From NCBI GenBank assembly GCA_026770025.1, contig JAMXDE010000024.1:496001-560000 (forward strand): DNA of 64,000 nucleotides, read 5' to 3'. The notes under the pieces are model-generated. The model was not told the DNA's origin. It was given only the letters and a program-made list of their open reading frames with translations, and did no database searches. A program made the translations under genes and the position numbers. Positions 9,362 through 21,400 of this stretch are shown piece by piece (within the stretch, counting starts at the first letter, position 1; the number at the start of each line of letters is the position of its first letter). This stretch comes from Craspedostauros australis. Taxonomy: Eukaryota > Bacillariophyta > Bacillariophyceae > Mastogloiales > Achnanthaceae.

Positions 9362-12270
9362 TAGAACAAAGCGTGCATCAATCCAAACCCAGCCCATTTC
9401 TCGTCAGCTGACTTCTCGGCCTTCTTTGACGACGTCTTGAACATGAAATCATACGCCAGCACGGTCATGAAGGCGTTCTGCGTCGGCGTTGCAGCCAGAC
9501 CATTCCCGCCCTCCACACTCTCATCGTATTATGACAGCCATTGCTTTCCCTGAACCAGGCTCCACAGCTTCTTCACCATCTTGCGCGTATGCGCTGGGTG
9601 TATCCGATCATCGTTCGTGCGGCAGAGAATAGGATTGGTGGAGATTTTTGATCCTATTTGATGTTGTGATACAGCGAGGTCTACCCCATGAACATCTCCA
9701 ATCGGACGTCTCCGGATCACCAAATTCGCTCGTCCAACCGGGTGTGCCATCCGACTGAGATCTCTGGACCGCTTCATGTCATGGATCGACTGTGCAATGC
9801 ACTGGCCGAACAGTTCAGGAGCATCACGAAAGCATCCGCACCACCAATCCTCCGCCGGATCCGCCGCGGATGGCCAATGTTTTGGCTTTTCATTTTTTCG
9901 ACCAAATCAAATCCTCAGCAACTGCGATGAAGTCTTCGGGTGGTTTGGTGCGCTTTTCGCGCACCGCACCCTCCAGCGAGACGATATTGCAGCAATTCAG
10001 ACACATGGTTGGAGTGGAGTCCATCATTCGGGATGAGAGTGTGTGCGAGCAGTACCACAGAATGGGCGCAGTTTGTATCATATCATGCCATGCCAACCAA
10101 TCGGACATTGATTCAATTGTGAGTATGACATGAAGTGAAGTGAGAATACAAATGGAAAAGAATGAAGGAGTGAATGACAGGTGTTCCCACAAGCTCCGAA
10201 AGTCGTACTCCTCCAATGCGCCTATTGTGTGCATGCTTTCCATTCCTGATTTTTGTCTGCTCTGCGCCGCGCACATGTCATGCACAGCTGCGCGAGTGAA
10301 CAACACAACCATACACAGCAGCAACAACATCGACAATAATTGGCACTCACCTGATGCCAGCTGGGACCAAATTCTTCATCACCACGCACGTTGGCTTCCG
10401 CGCAGACGCCGCCACATTCCAACCATGCCAGACCTGTTGCGGGGTGTAATGCAGACCGAAACGACCTCAAAGGCACCGTAGGCGTAGAGCAAGGTGGGTC
10501 CGCTTGTTCGTGGGGACGCCTCTTCGACATCATGAAGTGCAGAGCATCGGTGCTGTCTTTGCTTTCTGCGATGCATTGCATGACGTCCAAACCTTTCGAA
10601 TCGAAATGACTTGGTAGCAATTGCAGCTTGCTGCCAAGGTGGACCTCTGGATCAACCCGCTTCATCATCTTCTCGTCTTCGCCATCAAACACGGATGCAT
10701 CGCCGAGCCACAGCATGGTTGGTTCTGTGTAGCTGGTGGTCGTGATCCAGAATCGATCGCTCTCATAGGGATGCGCAAATCGAACGCTGGCGGAGGCGAT
10801 TCGGGGTCGCTTGTCGACTCCCACCAAACGCAGCTTGTTAGCCTCCTCCTCCAATTGATAGAACTCCAGCTTCGATCTGACGTTACCAATGAGCAAGAGG
10901 ATGAGGTGGTTCTTTGTGATGGTGTAGTTTTTCGGAGGAGGCAGCCGGAGGTTTTGAAGAGGGTATGATATATCCAATCGTCCGGACCATACTGACGAAT
11001 TTGTGCGCATTGACGTAGATGATGGATCCAGCCTTGAATTCCTTGGCACCCTCAGGTGACCAGTTGGATTGCAAAGGGATCATGAGAACGGTGACACCGA
11101 AATCGATATCCGAATCTTCTGGTGCAAGCAACGGTTTGAAATCCGGCGGATCTCCTGTCTCGATTCTGGTATGTTGTCTGGGCGGCAGCATGTGCTTGTA
11201 CTTGACCTCCGTATCCAGAATTTGGTGATCTGGTAGGCAATGGCCCTCGTGCGGATTTTGTAAATGCCCCTGCCACGCACCCTCTGATCGTCGACGTTGG
11301 CTGAGACTGCGATGTGAGACTTTTCACCTTCGAAGACCACGAGCGCCGATGCCAGACCTGTGCCTCTGACCCACTCGCGGATCGTCCTGGGGCATCCCGC
11401 CCTCATGAGAGACGAAGAACCAAATCCGCCCCGACCAGGAGGATGTTCCTTGTTTTGTAGCAGGCTCTGGTCTTATCCTCTGGTATTGAGAATGGCCTGT
11501 CGGTGACGAATGCGGATTTGACGAGATCGAATTCCCTAACGACGACGGAGTCCGTGCTGCCCCGCGACAAACTGAGAAGTGCACGGGTGATGAGCTTGCC
11601 GTCTTGCGACATTGGATCTCTCGCTCTGGGCAGCACCCAACTTCCCTTCCATGTCCATGGCATCTTCTCCTTTCTGGCAGGGTTGTCCAGATCCAGCACC
11701 TTGATCCATTTGGGGTTGCTGGTCTGTTACGACGCCAACGTCGTTTGCGCCAGATGCCTTTTTCGATTCTGCAGTGTTTGGAGTGTGGACAATGTCGATG
11801 TGGATGCAGGATTGTTGGTTGGAAGGATGACGCGAACAGTGAAGCAAGACAACATAATACGAGAATAATATGTGAGAATAGAATGCAATGTTGTTCTGTG
11901 TGTGAGGAGCGCGATGCATACCATGGAATACTTGCAGAGCTTCTTCAGCTCATTCGTGCAGTGTATTGTGCATTGCGCATTGTACCTACCTTGGAATCCT
12001 TCCACAGATTGAAGAGCATGCCATTGCTGGCTGCATCCATCCCCATCTTGCTGACGAAGGGTATGGTGTCATTCGCCTCACGGACGTCCACGATGCTTTT
12101 GTCGGATCTGGTCTTGGGCTTCGTAAGACTGCCGAGCGTGTTGAGGCACATGTCGTTGGCCCTGGAGCCAAAGCTCATGGAAGATTTGCTGTCCACATCC
12201 TCCAACGAGGCGTAGGAATCGTCCGCCATGTTGCTTCTCTTTGCGTCGTGATGCGCTATGATGCGTTGTG
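9362..12270 (-). pseudogene. Prolyl oligopeptidase (S9A) pseudogene inside the transposon
   Basis: Pieces of one protease appear in the right order on the minus strand, in shifting frames. The N-terminal piece ADDSYASLEDVDS (12.2 kb) matches the family's DPY.WLED motif. Blocks at 11.7-11.0 kb match the beta-propeller, including TSNPKWIKVLDLDN and PRTIREWVRGT. At 10.5 kb LLYAYGAFEV and EANVRGDEEFGPSWHQ match the start of the hydrolase domain. TLAIRGGSGGGL (near 9850-9885) carries the catalytic Ser motif GGSxGG. The tail has DDRIHPAHTRKMVKKLW and VEGGNGLAATP, close to the Asp and His of the triad. Stops interrupt the frame, for example before YDESVEGG and at LAS*QTSNP, and there are several frameshifts. 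Two introns seem retained (donors near 11995 and 10358), so it is not a retrocopy. It cannot make a working enzyme. Confidence 0.8.
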
Positions 12271-13718
12271 ATGCGTTGGAATTGTCACGGTCGCACAAGC
12301 AGGAATGAGTGACCGTAACGGTACAACCCACCAACTGAACACGAGCGGCGATCGGTCAATTGATCGACGCAATGAGAGATGCCAGTTGAGATTGGGATGA
12401 AGCACTTCAGAAGATGAACGTGCTTGTGCATGATGCTCTTGATTGAAAAAAGATGATGGCAAGCGAGTATGGTACTCGTGCGGTTGCCAAGCGATGCCGA
12501 TGGAAATGGAAATGGCAACGGTGATGATGCGAAGCCACGCGACGCGATGTTTCCCACCAGTCAACACAGGGCCCCTTTCGTCTCTTGTGTTGACTTGTTT
12601 CTTGTCTTTGTTTGTCCAAGTCTGTCTCTTTGGATGGCTCGTGCGTTGAGATTCTCAACGAAGCCTTCGAGCCAACGTGCCAGGTTTTACTCAGCAGATA
12701 TGACGTCTGTCCGGATACCAAGGTCACAATCGACAATAATCATTACTTTTCATTGGCGCCAAAGAGTTCAAAGGACGTTCTGGACGATACCTTCGATGAA
12801 ACAAACTGTAAAAATTGTGAAATCGAATCAAAAACGCCGGAACGGCGGCCGTTGAAATGGATCGAAACAGTGCGGGAAGCAAAAAAGTGGGAGAAAAGCA
12901 AGAGTTCGCGACAAGGGCAACACCAGAGCGACGGAGGAGGTAACTGTGTGCAGATGACGTTGTTCAGACAGAGTCATCAGGTTGCTCAGGGTTAGAGTTA
13001 GGGCTGGGGTTCTGGCTTGGGGTAGGGTTAGGGTTAGGGTTAGGGTTTGGGAGGTGGGAAGCAGTTGCTCAGGGCTAGAGTTAGGGTTAGGGTTCCGGCT
13101 GGGGTTTCGGCAACTTGGGAGAGACGAGGGAGGCAACTGCGTGTGGCTGACAGTACTCAGACAGAGCCATGAAGTTACTCAATGTCAGGGTTAGGGATGG
13201 GGTTAGGGGGCCAGAGGGTCAAGACTTGGATTAGATGTGTGGGTTGGGGTTGCCACTGCCTACAGGACTGTGGCGAGGGTGCTGTCCATTTCCATCTTGG
13301 CACCAGCAATTCACATCGTCCAATTCAGCGCTGCGCAACTTGCATCGTATGCGTCTTGTGCATTGCAGCCAGTGCATCCCCCTTGCTACCACTCTGACAT
13401 AACAGACAGGAGGAAGAGGAACAAGGACCGTGCCTACCATCCTGGTTGACGGCCCATGGCACATCGCCCTGCATCACATTACATCACAATACATCACATC
13501 ACTCTCCACACAACAAGAGTTTTGTGTCCACACCAACGATTCTGTGTGAGCACAAGGTAGAGTCACTCTCCGGAAATTCAAGAATCGCGAACAAAGCCCA
13601 AACGATGGAAGAAAAAAGAACGTTTTGGGACGAATGACCACTGCGACTCTATTGAAGCGCCAATGAGCACTGTTGCGTCTGTGCGTTATTCACCTAATAG
13701 GTAGATTCGACATGATTT
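12271..13718. other. Right interior of the transposon, no supported gene
   Basis: A 127-codon frame at 12612-12995 contains a CxxC-like patch (NCKNCE) and reads somewhat like protein, but it runs straight into the telomere-type repeats and I recognise no domain, so I do not call it. The remainder holds those repeats (listed separately) and short CATCACATTACATCACA-type runs near 13465-13500. Confidence 0.5.
12936..13210 (+). repeat. Duplicated block with TTAGGG telomere-type hexamers
   Basis: Perfect and near-perfect TTAGGG units occur at 12990-13050 and 13076-13100 and again near 13186-13212. They are embedded in a larger repeat: the segment from 12936 (GGAGGTAACTGTGTG...CAGACAGAGTCAT) recurs at about 13130 (GGAGGCAACTGCGTG...CAGACAGAGCCAT), a shift of about 194 bp, each copy leading into a hexamer run. 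It reads as a short satellite or an interstitial telomeric tract, not a chromosome end, because unique sequence and genes continue on both sides. Confidence 0.85.
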
Positions 13719-13869
13719 TCAACCCTCCATAACTTTAAAATGATTGGACGGAACAATTCTAGTTCTTGCCATATGATGTATTTGATGTAGGACAAGAGAT
13801 ATACGCAGTTATTTTTAACACAGAAACGACGTTCCCGAGAAAGGTGTACTATTTTCACTCAGGCGGGTC
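13719..13869 (-). repeat. Right terminal inverted repeat
   Basis: Reverse complement of the left repeat. The outer 38 bases (13832-13869) match with one substitution, and CTAGAATTG reads on the minus strand from 13762, exactly 107 bases from the end, as on the left. The inner end is placed where the AAGTTATGGAGGGTTGA similarity fades. Confidence 0.9.
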
Positions 13870-13873
13870 TTAT
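13870..13873. repeat. Target-site duplication, right copy (TTAT)
   Basis: Direct copy of the bases at 190-193, immediately outside the right inverted repeat. Confidence 0.7.
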
Positions 13874-14465
13874 AACGAAGGCTATTTGTCGTAGTCGTAC
13901 TTGACACTATCAAACATCACAAAAACTGCGCAGCGAAGCCATCAATCCCAACATGGCCACAAGTTGGAACTCGCGAAGGCAACGACAGATACGTTCGTCA
14001 ACTTGTTCCAACGGTGGCAATAAGTGGAGTTGAGTATTCATGCCTGCGACAGCAACACAGACGCAAACGCAAACCCACACGCCTCCACTTGATTGCACGC
14101 TTAGGGCGTCCACGTGTGCAACAACACTGACACCCAGACCCAAAGAAGTGTGGGTGTTGGCGTTGATTTCGACGGAAGAGAGAGAGAGAGAGAGCATCAC
14201 AACACTGGACAGGGCAAGACATCACAAACAGCAAGGCAACAGGGTAGCACGAATACATGCAGAGCTCGTAGAGTACCAATACTCCACCCGCATCCTCTCC
14301 CGCCTGGACATGCTTACATTCATTCATACATAGTTGCACATCCGTCCTCATTCTGCCTTCCACTGGCGTCTGATCACAGTACTCTATCATCACATCACAT
14401 CACATCACAGCATCGCACAACTGGTACTCCTGTAAGTGCTACTGCTCCTCGTACACTGCGCCATC
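13874..14465. other. Upstream region of the receptor gene, no gene
   Basis: About 590 bp between the transposon end and the receptor start. It contains an (AG)n run near 14178-14194 and a short ATCACATCACATCACATCACA run at 14388-14409. Pyrimidine-rich sequence continues to the start codon. Part of it is probably the promoter and 5' leader. No coding signal is seen. Confidence 0.5.
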
Positions 14466-16322
14466 ATGGGACAGGATCGCACGGATGCCCAGTTCATCGC
14501 ACAAGGGGTCGCAATGACGACGGCGAGCCTGCTCTCCGTCGTTGGCTCGTCTCTCATCATCTTCATGGTCAGACGTGAAGCATCTTCAGTGTACAACCGT
14601 ATCCTGGTGCTGCTTTCGATAGGAGACATCATCTTCAGTCTATCCAACGCCGTGCATCTCTTCCTCGTCCCAGCCGGCCGGACGGACAGCCCCATCGCGT
14701 ACGGCAACGATGCCTCCTGCAACGCTCTCGGTTTCGTCCTCAACGGGGCCTCCATGTACATATCTGCCTACAATGCTTTCCTCGCCGCCAACTTCTACCT
14801 GCAGATCCGGTTTAAATGGACCAACGAGGAGATCGCCAAGAAGATCGAACCGGCTGTCCATGTCGTTGCTTTCGTACTCGCTACCGCATTTCCCATCATC
14901 GCGTTGCTGCGGGACACGTACGCGTTGGACTTTTCCACGGGATATTGCTTGATGGGAAGTTACTCGGAAGAGTGCGAGGAGGTGGTTGTGCCGATCAACG
15001 ATACCGACTCTGCCATCGATGCAGCATTCAGCAACACCACGGACATCGCCACCACGACGATTCTGGAATGCAGACCGGGACGGATCGAGTTCGACTACAT
15101 GACGAATACTGTCACGGTTATCTTGGGGATGCTCGGAAACGTTGGAATCGTGAGTACGGTAGGCCTGTATCGAACAGTCTACTCCACCTACTCTGCGAAC
15201 CAAAGATACGAAGTCGCAGCGGCGCCAACGTCGGCCGCAAGCGACGACGTCGAGGCTCGCAACCGCAATTCCGACCGCAAAAACCATGTTCCTTCCCAAC
15301 GAGAGGAGCGTTTGAAGCAGGTCACATGGCAGTGCGTCATGTACGCTGTGTAAGTGTCTTGTCCCCGACGTACTTGGAGCGCACGTGGATTCGTGTTCCT
15401 CTTCGGCAATGGATACTGAGATGCATCTCATACGGGAACACCGGCTGTTCTGCCGAATCACATGCCCACATATGCTACGTCAACTCACCTGATTGCTGTT
15501 CACAACTCGGTTCTTCTCTCGTTTACTATTCGTCTTCACTCTACCTCCACGCTGCTTCGCGCCGCTCCAACCCACAGTATCTACGGCAACACGTTCGTAT
15601 GGGCATTTGCATTTGGAGTCTTGTATTGGACAGCGGATGTGAGCGACAACCTTGGGCACCCGGCAATCTTCATTCTGTCATTCCTTGGCTCTTTCTTCTT
15701 CTCTGCACAAGGTTTCTTCAACTTTGGCGTATTCATTTGGCCCAAGTACCGAAGGACGAAGAAGGTGGCAGAGCGGAGATTGCAGCAGATCGTATTGGAG
15801 AAGGAGTCGTCGGCATCAAAGCCCCAATCCATTCCGAATCTACAAACAACTGCTGCTGCAGCAGAGGATGTGGACACCAGCATAGCGAAGATCAGCCCAT
15901 TTCTGATCCTGTATTGGACCATCAAAGAAGTTGATTCATCGAAGATGAGCTTCTCGGATCGCTCGTTGCGCAGTCTGCATGTGCGGAGCAGAATAGATGA
16001 TAGCGTTGCTCCAACCAATCTGAGGTCGAAGAACAACCGCAAGAGCGGACCGTCCGTGACGAGTCGACTTACCAGTATCGAAGGCATTGAGGGCAGCACT
16101 CGTGCTGCTTCTGCCCGCATATTGCAATGTGACTATAACGAGGCAGACAGCATGCCATCACGACCAGATTCCACGAGATCCGAAGATGAGGAAAGAATAC
16201 CCCGGCCAGAAACGAATGAGGCGATGCAGGCAAGCCAAACGAGGAGACAGCTGGCTCCGAAGAGCTCAGCATCGTGCAACAGCAAGCACATGGCCGTTGA
16301 TCATACGGGCAACGTTCGATGA
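14466..16322 (+). CDS. Seven-helix G protein-coupled receptor, two exons
   Basis: Exons 14466-15349 and 15578-16322 give 542 residues. The intron has donor GTAAGT and acceptor CCACAG; joining restores ...MYAV-IYGNTFVW in frame and completes helix 6. Hydrophobic helices lie near residues 14-35, 44-68, 85-113, 129-148, 211-237, 286-314 and 323-350. The last ends QGFFNFGVFIWPKYRR, a pattern typical of the cAMP-receptor-like receptors of amoebae and stramenopiles. The second outer loop has two N-glycosylation motifs (NDT, NTT) and cysteines that could pair with Cys 85. The tail of about 190 residues is Ser- and Arg-rich and probably cytosolic, suited to phosphorylation. A plasma-membrane receptor signalling through G proteins is expected; the ligand is unknown. 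A frame exists upstream of 14466 but without ATG. Proximity to the cyclase cluster is suggestive only. Confidence 0.82.
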
Positions 16323-18412
16323 GTGGTGTGCTGTTACCACCTACATGTTCGCAGCGTAACATCAGCGAGGCGGGTTGGGATGGAGCCTGGCAGAATGGAA
16401 CGCGAGAGAGTGAGAGCACAGAGCAGTGTTGGTCAAAGGGTGAAGCAAAATTCCACCACTTGCGGGCCATAGCTCACAGAGCGCGCGAGAGGGAGAGAGA
16501 AGAGAGAAATGCCTCATCAGATGTGCCCCTGTTTATCCCTCGCTCCTCTCGTACTCCTACCGTTCAGTCCAGGGGCAACCACGCGAATCAAATCGGGAGT
16601 CGGCGCCAATTTCCTTTTCGCTGCAGCGGTTCGCTCTGCTCGATCGACATCCTGTTGACCTTCATGATTTCAATATCTCGTACCGGTGTTCATCATGCCA
16701 CAAGTGCCAGGTTTCAAAGCTGCATACAGAAGGCGGAATGAGCGGCGCAGTGCGAAGGTTTGGATTAAATGCTCTGCTGTTATGTTACCATAACGATGCA
16801 TGCAATTTTGGATACAAGATGGCGTTTGGCAGACTTGTACCAGGGCAGGTCCCGGGTTCTTGGTGCTATGCTATCTATGCTTCATGTAGTTGGGAGCATC
16901 ACGGAGGGCCGAATGATCTCTTGGATAGACAAAGGTGCATTGTATCAAATCAACAAACCATACATGATCCCCCTGGGGAGAAACCGCAGAGATTATGGGA
17001 ACGCAGGAAGAACTCGCTCTCGCGTCATAGCAACTGCTCTTCGTGTGTCATTCATCTCGGATCTTGGATTTCGTCGTCAACGAAGACGCCACCACCGCCA
17101 GATCTAACATAGATATTGCTCGATTACCATGCATGACCTGCATCACGTCGCAAGCCTCGCACATCCCGCAGGCCAAGGGAGAGGTTCATGCCCACAACTC
17201 GCGGATAGTCACACCGGGAGGCAAGGGCCGCGCCGATCATGCATAGGCCGCAGACTTCAGCTCGCATGCGACAGAGATGAGGAACGAACGGGCGCTTTGC
17301 TCCATCGGATGGCGCAGAGGGTCATCTGCCAATGCTCAAGATTCCATGCCACCATTCCGAGTCGATCTGCGGCGGTCCCCATCTGCGCACACCCTTCACA
17401 ACAGCCTGATCGTCGTGTCAGTTCCTCAGAACCCTCCACCAATTCCACCAATCATCCCCGAGTAGCACTCGAAGGCAAGGGTCGCGAAGATCATGCGCAG
17501 CGTGTCACTTGTAGCCGTACCCCCTTCCATGGTTGGGAGAAGACGAAGTTCTCCTTTCCCTTCGGGTTTTGTCATCGATCTTGTCACGAAGTCACCCACG
17601 AACTTCTTGGCTTGTATCCATGAATGTTCGACAGAATTTGGCGCCAAAAACAAACAGTGGTGTTGTCTTGGCTGGGGCTGTCCAGATTTGTCGTTGGTCA
17701 CCCGAGACACATTTTAATCGTTGATCCTTTGTCCGCCCGCGCAGCGGAGTGATGATCCCATTGCGAAGTGGCATTGGCAGTCCACCGATGTCGTTGGGGA
17801 CGCATCCTTCGCAAGGTTGATGCACCATTTATTGTGGATCAATCCTGGGCAAGCCAGCAGCGACCGCGGAAGGGCACACCCATTTCCTTCTCCCCAACGA
17901 TGGTGATTGACCATCCGGAGCCTTCCCTCGTCACCATCCTCGTGCAGTGTGCAGACGAGCACAGTGGAGAGAGGAGACATTCTTCTGTATCTAGAATACT
18001 ATATCCAGGAGAACGAGACTGGCGAACATGCTCCTAACAATAGTATAGCACATTGCAAGATGACAATGAAGGTGAAGTATACACCACGGCACGCCAATCA
18101 GATGCTACAAGAACGAACCATGGAGACACAGTCAGAACATCAGAAACGAACGAGGAGACGCAGGCAAGCCACACGAAGAGGTGGCTGCCTCCCAAAGGTG
18201 CATTACGTGCATAGCGTGGCGGCCAAAGCTTCCGCGTTTCAACATCGCAGGGGTAGGAATAAATGGAATACAATGAAATGCATTGGAAAGGACGCTGTCT
18301 CTATTGGCATAGAATTCATAGGATGTTGAGAAGTTGTAACAAGTATAGTACGTTTATCTGCGCTATTTGCTCTTTCCCCCTCTGTGAATTCTGTTTCGAA
18401 CGATTATACACG
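16323..18412. other. Intergenic, no supported gene
   Basis: About 2.1 kb between the receptor and the ATPase, whose 3' ends converge here. Overlapping frames of 60-165 codons on both strands (for example 17129-17623 plus and 17426-17710 minus) lack domains. A minus-strand stretch near 17.0-17.7 kb keeps protein-like composition across several frames and could be a remnant gene, but I cannot identify it. Confidence 0.45.
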
Positions 18413-21400
18413 CTACGATTTATCGGTCAATACAGACAAGTTGTCGTCAGCAAGAGCAGTGTCATCGCCTCCCTCTTCACCGGTCATACTCGTACTCCTC
18501 CTTTGCATCGTGCCCGTGCTTGACCTTGGAGATTTGCTCATGTCCGTCATCGACATGAAGCTTGTTCCCGTCTGGGACTGGCTGCGGCCTGGCGTGTACT
18601 CCGACATCAAGTCCTGGCCAGTGGTGCTCGATTGGCTGTGGAATTGCTGCGACTCCTCCCAAAACGCGAGAGACTTGACTTGCCCCACGAGGCTGGTCCT
18701 GGTCTTCATATCCTCCACACGTTCCTCGTCAATGTAGCTGCCGTATGCATTGCGGAAGATTTCGTACTTCGGCACAGCCCCCCAGATCTCATAAAATCCC
18801 AGCGCCTGGGTGAAGTAGCCGCGAATGCGGCGGGCTTGGTCCACCTCGTTGATGTCGTCCTTGCTGCTTTTGCTCGTTCTCAGGAAGTGCTCACCTGCCA
18901 GCTCACATGCAAGCCCCGCCTCGTGAAGGCAGTTCCCATCTCTGGCCTGCTTGATGGCTTTGTTGTAGCACGTTTCTACCATCATAGGATCGGTGTTCCC
19001 CACCTTGATGGCTTTCCATTCGGCACGCAGAATCAAGTACCGGTGGAGCCCATTCTTTCCTTGCGTCTCGCAGATCTTCTTCAGCTCCCGCTTTCGTTGC
19101 CGCAGCATCTTGAGGTACTTCACCTTCCTCGTCTGCCGGTATCGGTAGGAGGCCATCACACCTCCGAGGATCGCAACGGACGTGACCAGCGTGTAGGCTC
19201 GGTCATGAATTTTGCTGGCCCTGAAGAGGGCATCCATGGTCTCCGCGTGCTCGAACTTGCCAAAATAGACTGCAATGTACAGCCGACCCCAGTAGGCAGA
19301 ACCACGCACAAATGGAACGGCATGATCGTACTTCTTGACATTCAGGAGCGTATCCCAGTCCAGCTCGATCGTGCCCTGCATGCATTTGTACAGGGTCAAC
19401 ATCTCAGAGATCAAGCCCTTGTAGGATTCGATCTTGTACATCTCCATGTGCTCGAGGAGAGCGGTTGCAGCGGGCACCACCTCGGTCAGTGGGCGTCCGT
19501 TGAAGAAGGAGGAGTAGATGTTGCCGTTTTGTGATAGCACAGCAAGCTCGAAATCACCAACCGCCATGCCCGATTTGTAAGCATACCGGAGATCCTGCGA
19601 CACCTGATCCCATGGCTTGGAGTATGAGTCAATGTACATGGCCGCAGCGTAGTAGACCCAACCCACTGATTTGCTGTGACTCCCCAGCCTGCGCAGGATC
19701 TCCTTCGCAAGCTCGGACGATCGACGAGCTCCCGCGGAGTCGCCTGACGTCATTTGCATCATGGCAAAGGCATTCAAGGCACCGGCAGAAGGCTCGCAGA
19801 TGCCGTCGCGTCTCGTGATCTGGAGAACCCGCACAATAGCGAGAGCCCACGACACCATGTCCTGGCTCGAATACGCTCGGATGATGATCTGCCGCAAGAA
19901 GTCCATCGCGAGCATCGTCTTTGGATCCTTCGTGACCGGATTCTGCGCGAAGAACTCTTCCATCGTCGTCTTCTTGAGGTACGCCTTGATGGAAAGAAGC
20001 TGCGGCAGCACATGCAGCGCGTACCATCGTTTGGGGTACTCGCCGCAGATCTGGGCACCCTGCTGGGCCAGCCGCAAACCTTTGGCGTGCTCGTCCTGCT
20101 GGCCAAGCGCGCTGGCCATCGCAACGTACGTGGGGAGCTTGTCGTGGATGGACCGGGCATGATCGAGCAGCTCGTGTCCCAACGAATACCCCAAATCGAA
20201 GCGGTTCAGCGACAGCTCAATGTCGCAACGGGCGCGCACGAGCCGAATCGTCAAATCGTAATGATCCTGCCACGGATCCCCCCGCACCTTACGCAATGCA
20301 GTGTTTGCAAGCTGGAGGTACGTTGCGGCAGGCACGAGAGCAGCAATTTGCAGCGCGTGTTCGCCGACCTGCAGATTCTGCCGCGCGGATGCCAGATGAT
20401 CCTTGCTGGGCACGCAGTTGAGATGATCGGCCGCGATGAATACTATGCTGCTGTCGTCGACAGATATCGATGCGTCGTCCATGGATGGAGTTGACGAGGT
20501 GGAGCAAAGATCCCACAGGCACTGGCCAATGCGCAGACGCAGTTTCGTGCGCACCTCTCCGAACGGCACGAGGTCACGCGCCGCCTGCTGGATGCGATCA
20601 TGCGCGAAGCGGTAGCTTGCACCGCCGATGGAATTCGCGAGGAGGCCCTCCAGCACTGCCTGTTCCAACCAGTCTACGAGTGACTTCTCGGGTTGTGCGT
20701 TGTCAATGTTCTCGCTTGTGACGGCGTGAGGCGTTGTGATGAGAATGTCACCGCCTGTGGGGCCGTTCTGCGCTTCGTAGTCCCAGACCGCTTGCAGAAC
20801 ATCCAGCTCGAACGAGGATCGAATGTACGATGCCAGCACGAGCGCCCGCTGCAATGGAACCGGTAGCGATCGCAGTTTGGACGAGACGAGGTGGACCACG
20901 TTGCTTGCCGCGGCGTGAATGTCGCCGCCGCTGATGTCACTGCTCCTGCCAGTGTCGCCGTTGCGCTGCATGGCACTGAGCATGGCAGGATCGATCTCCC
21001 ACTGGAACGTGATGCGGCTGTACGTCAAGGCTTTGGTGCGCTCCATATCCTGCAACAGCTGCATGGTGTGGAAGATGTTGCCTGCGGTCTGCTTGTGCAG
21101 AAGCTCGGTGGTTTCATCCACCACATCATCGTCCTGATCAAACACTTGCGCCACCCAGTCGCGCAGCTCGTGTTGGCTGAAGTTCTGCAGATGGATGTTG
21201 GTGTAGGGAGTCGCCGTGGGGTCGGGCGATTCTGTCGCGCATTGCGCTTGCACATCGCGGAGGAGACGCATGAAGGGAAGATCCGCATCCAGGTCCATCA
21301 CCTCGCCGGGAGACTTTGGGTCAGTCTCTTGTCGGATTGTGCCAATCCAAAGAAAGTGGGGCTGATGGATGGCCGTGGACATGAGATCCATGCATTCCTG

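Larger units (their letters stand above)
194..13869. mobile_element. 13.7-kb DNA transposon with terminal inverted repeats
   Basis: The element is bounded by inverted repeats beginning GACCCGCCTGAG at 194 and, on the other strand, at 13869. The outer 38 bases differ at one position, and the motif CTAGAATTG sits exactly 107 bases inside each end. A TTAT duplication flanks it. It contains one intact DDE-type transposase ORF (5440-9087), a long left interior without a recognised gene, a broken prolyl oligopeptidase gene on the opposite strand, a heptamer array and a block with telomere-like hexamers. The transposase between matched ends with a target duplication supports a real unit that moved as a whole, although nested later insertions inside it are possible. 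I cannot place it in a named superfamily: a 4-bp target duplication and GACCC termini are not enough. It inserted about 0.6 kb upstream of the seven-helix receptor gene. Confidence 0.85.

Noticed and set aside
12612-12995. 127-codon plus ORF with a CxxC-like patch
   Set aside because: Protein-like in places, but it runs into telomere-type repeats and has no family match. Left as a remark only.
12936-13210. Chromosome end
   Set aside because: Hexamer runs are short and interrupted, and unique sequence with genes continues on both sides, so they are internal.
17043-17980. Possible gene remnant on the minus strand between the receptor and the ATPase
   Set aside because: Several protein-like pieces in different frames, but none matches a family I know. 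I could not build a consistent order as I could for the oligopeptidase pseudogene.
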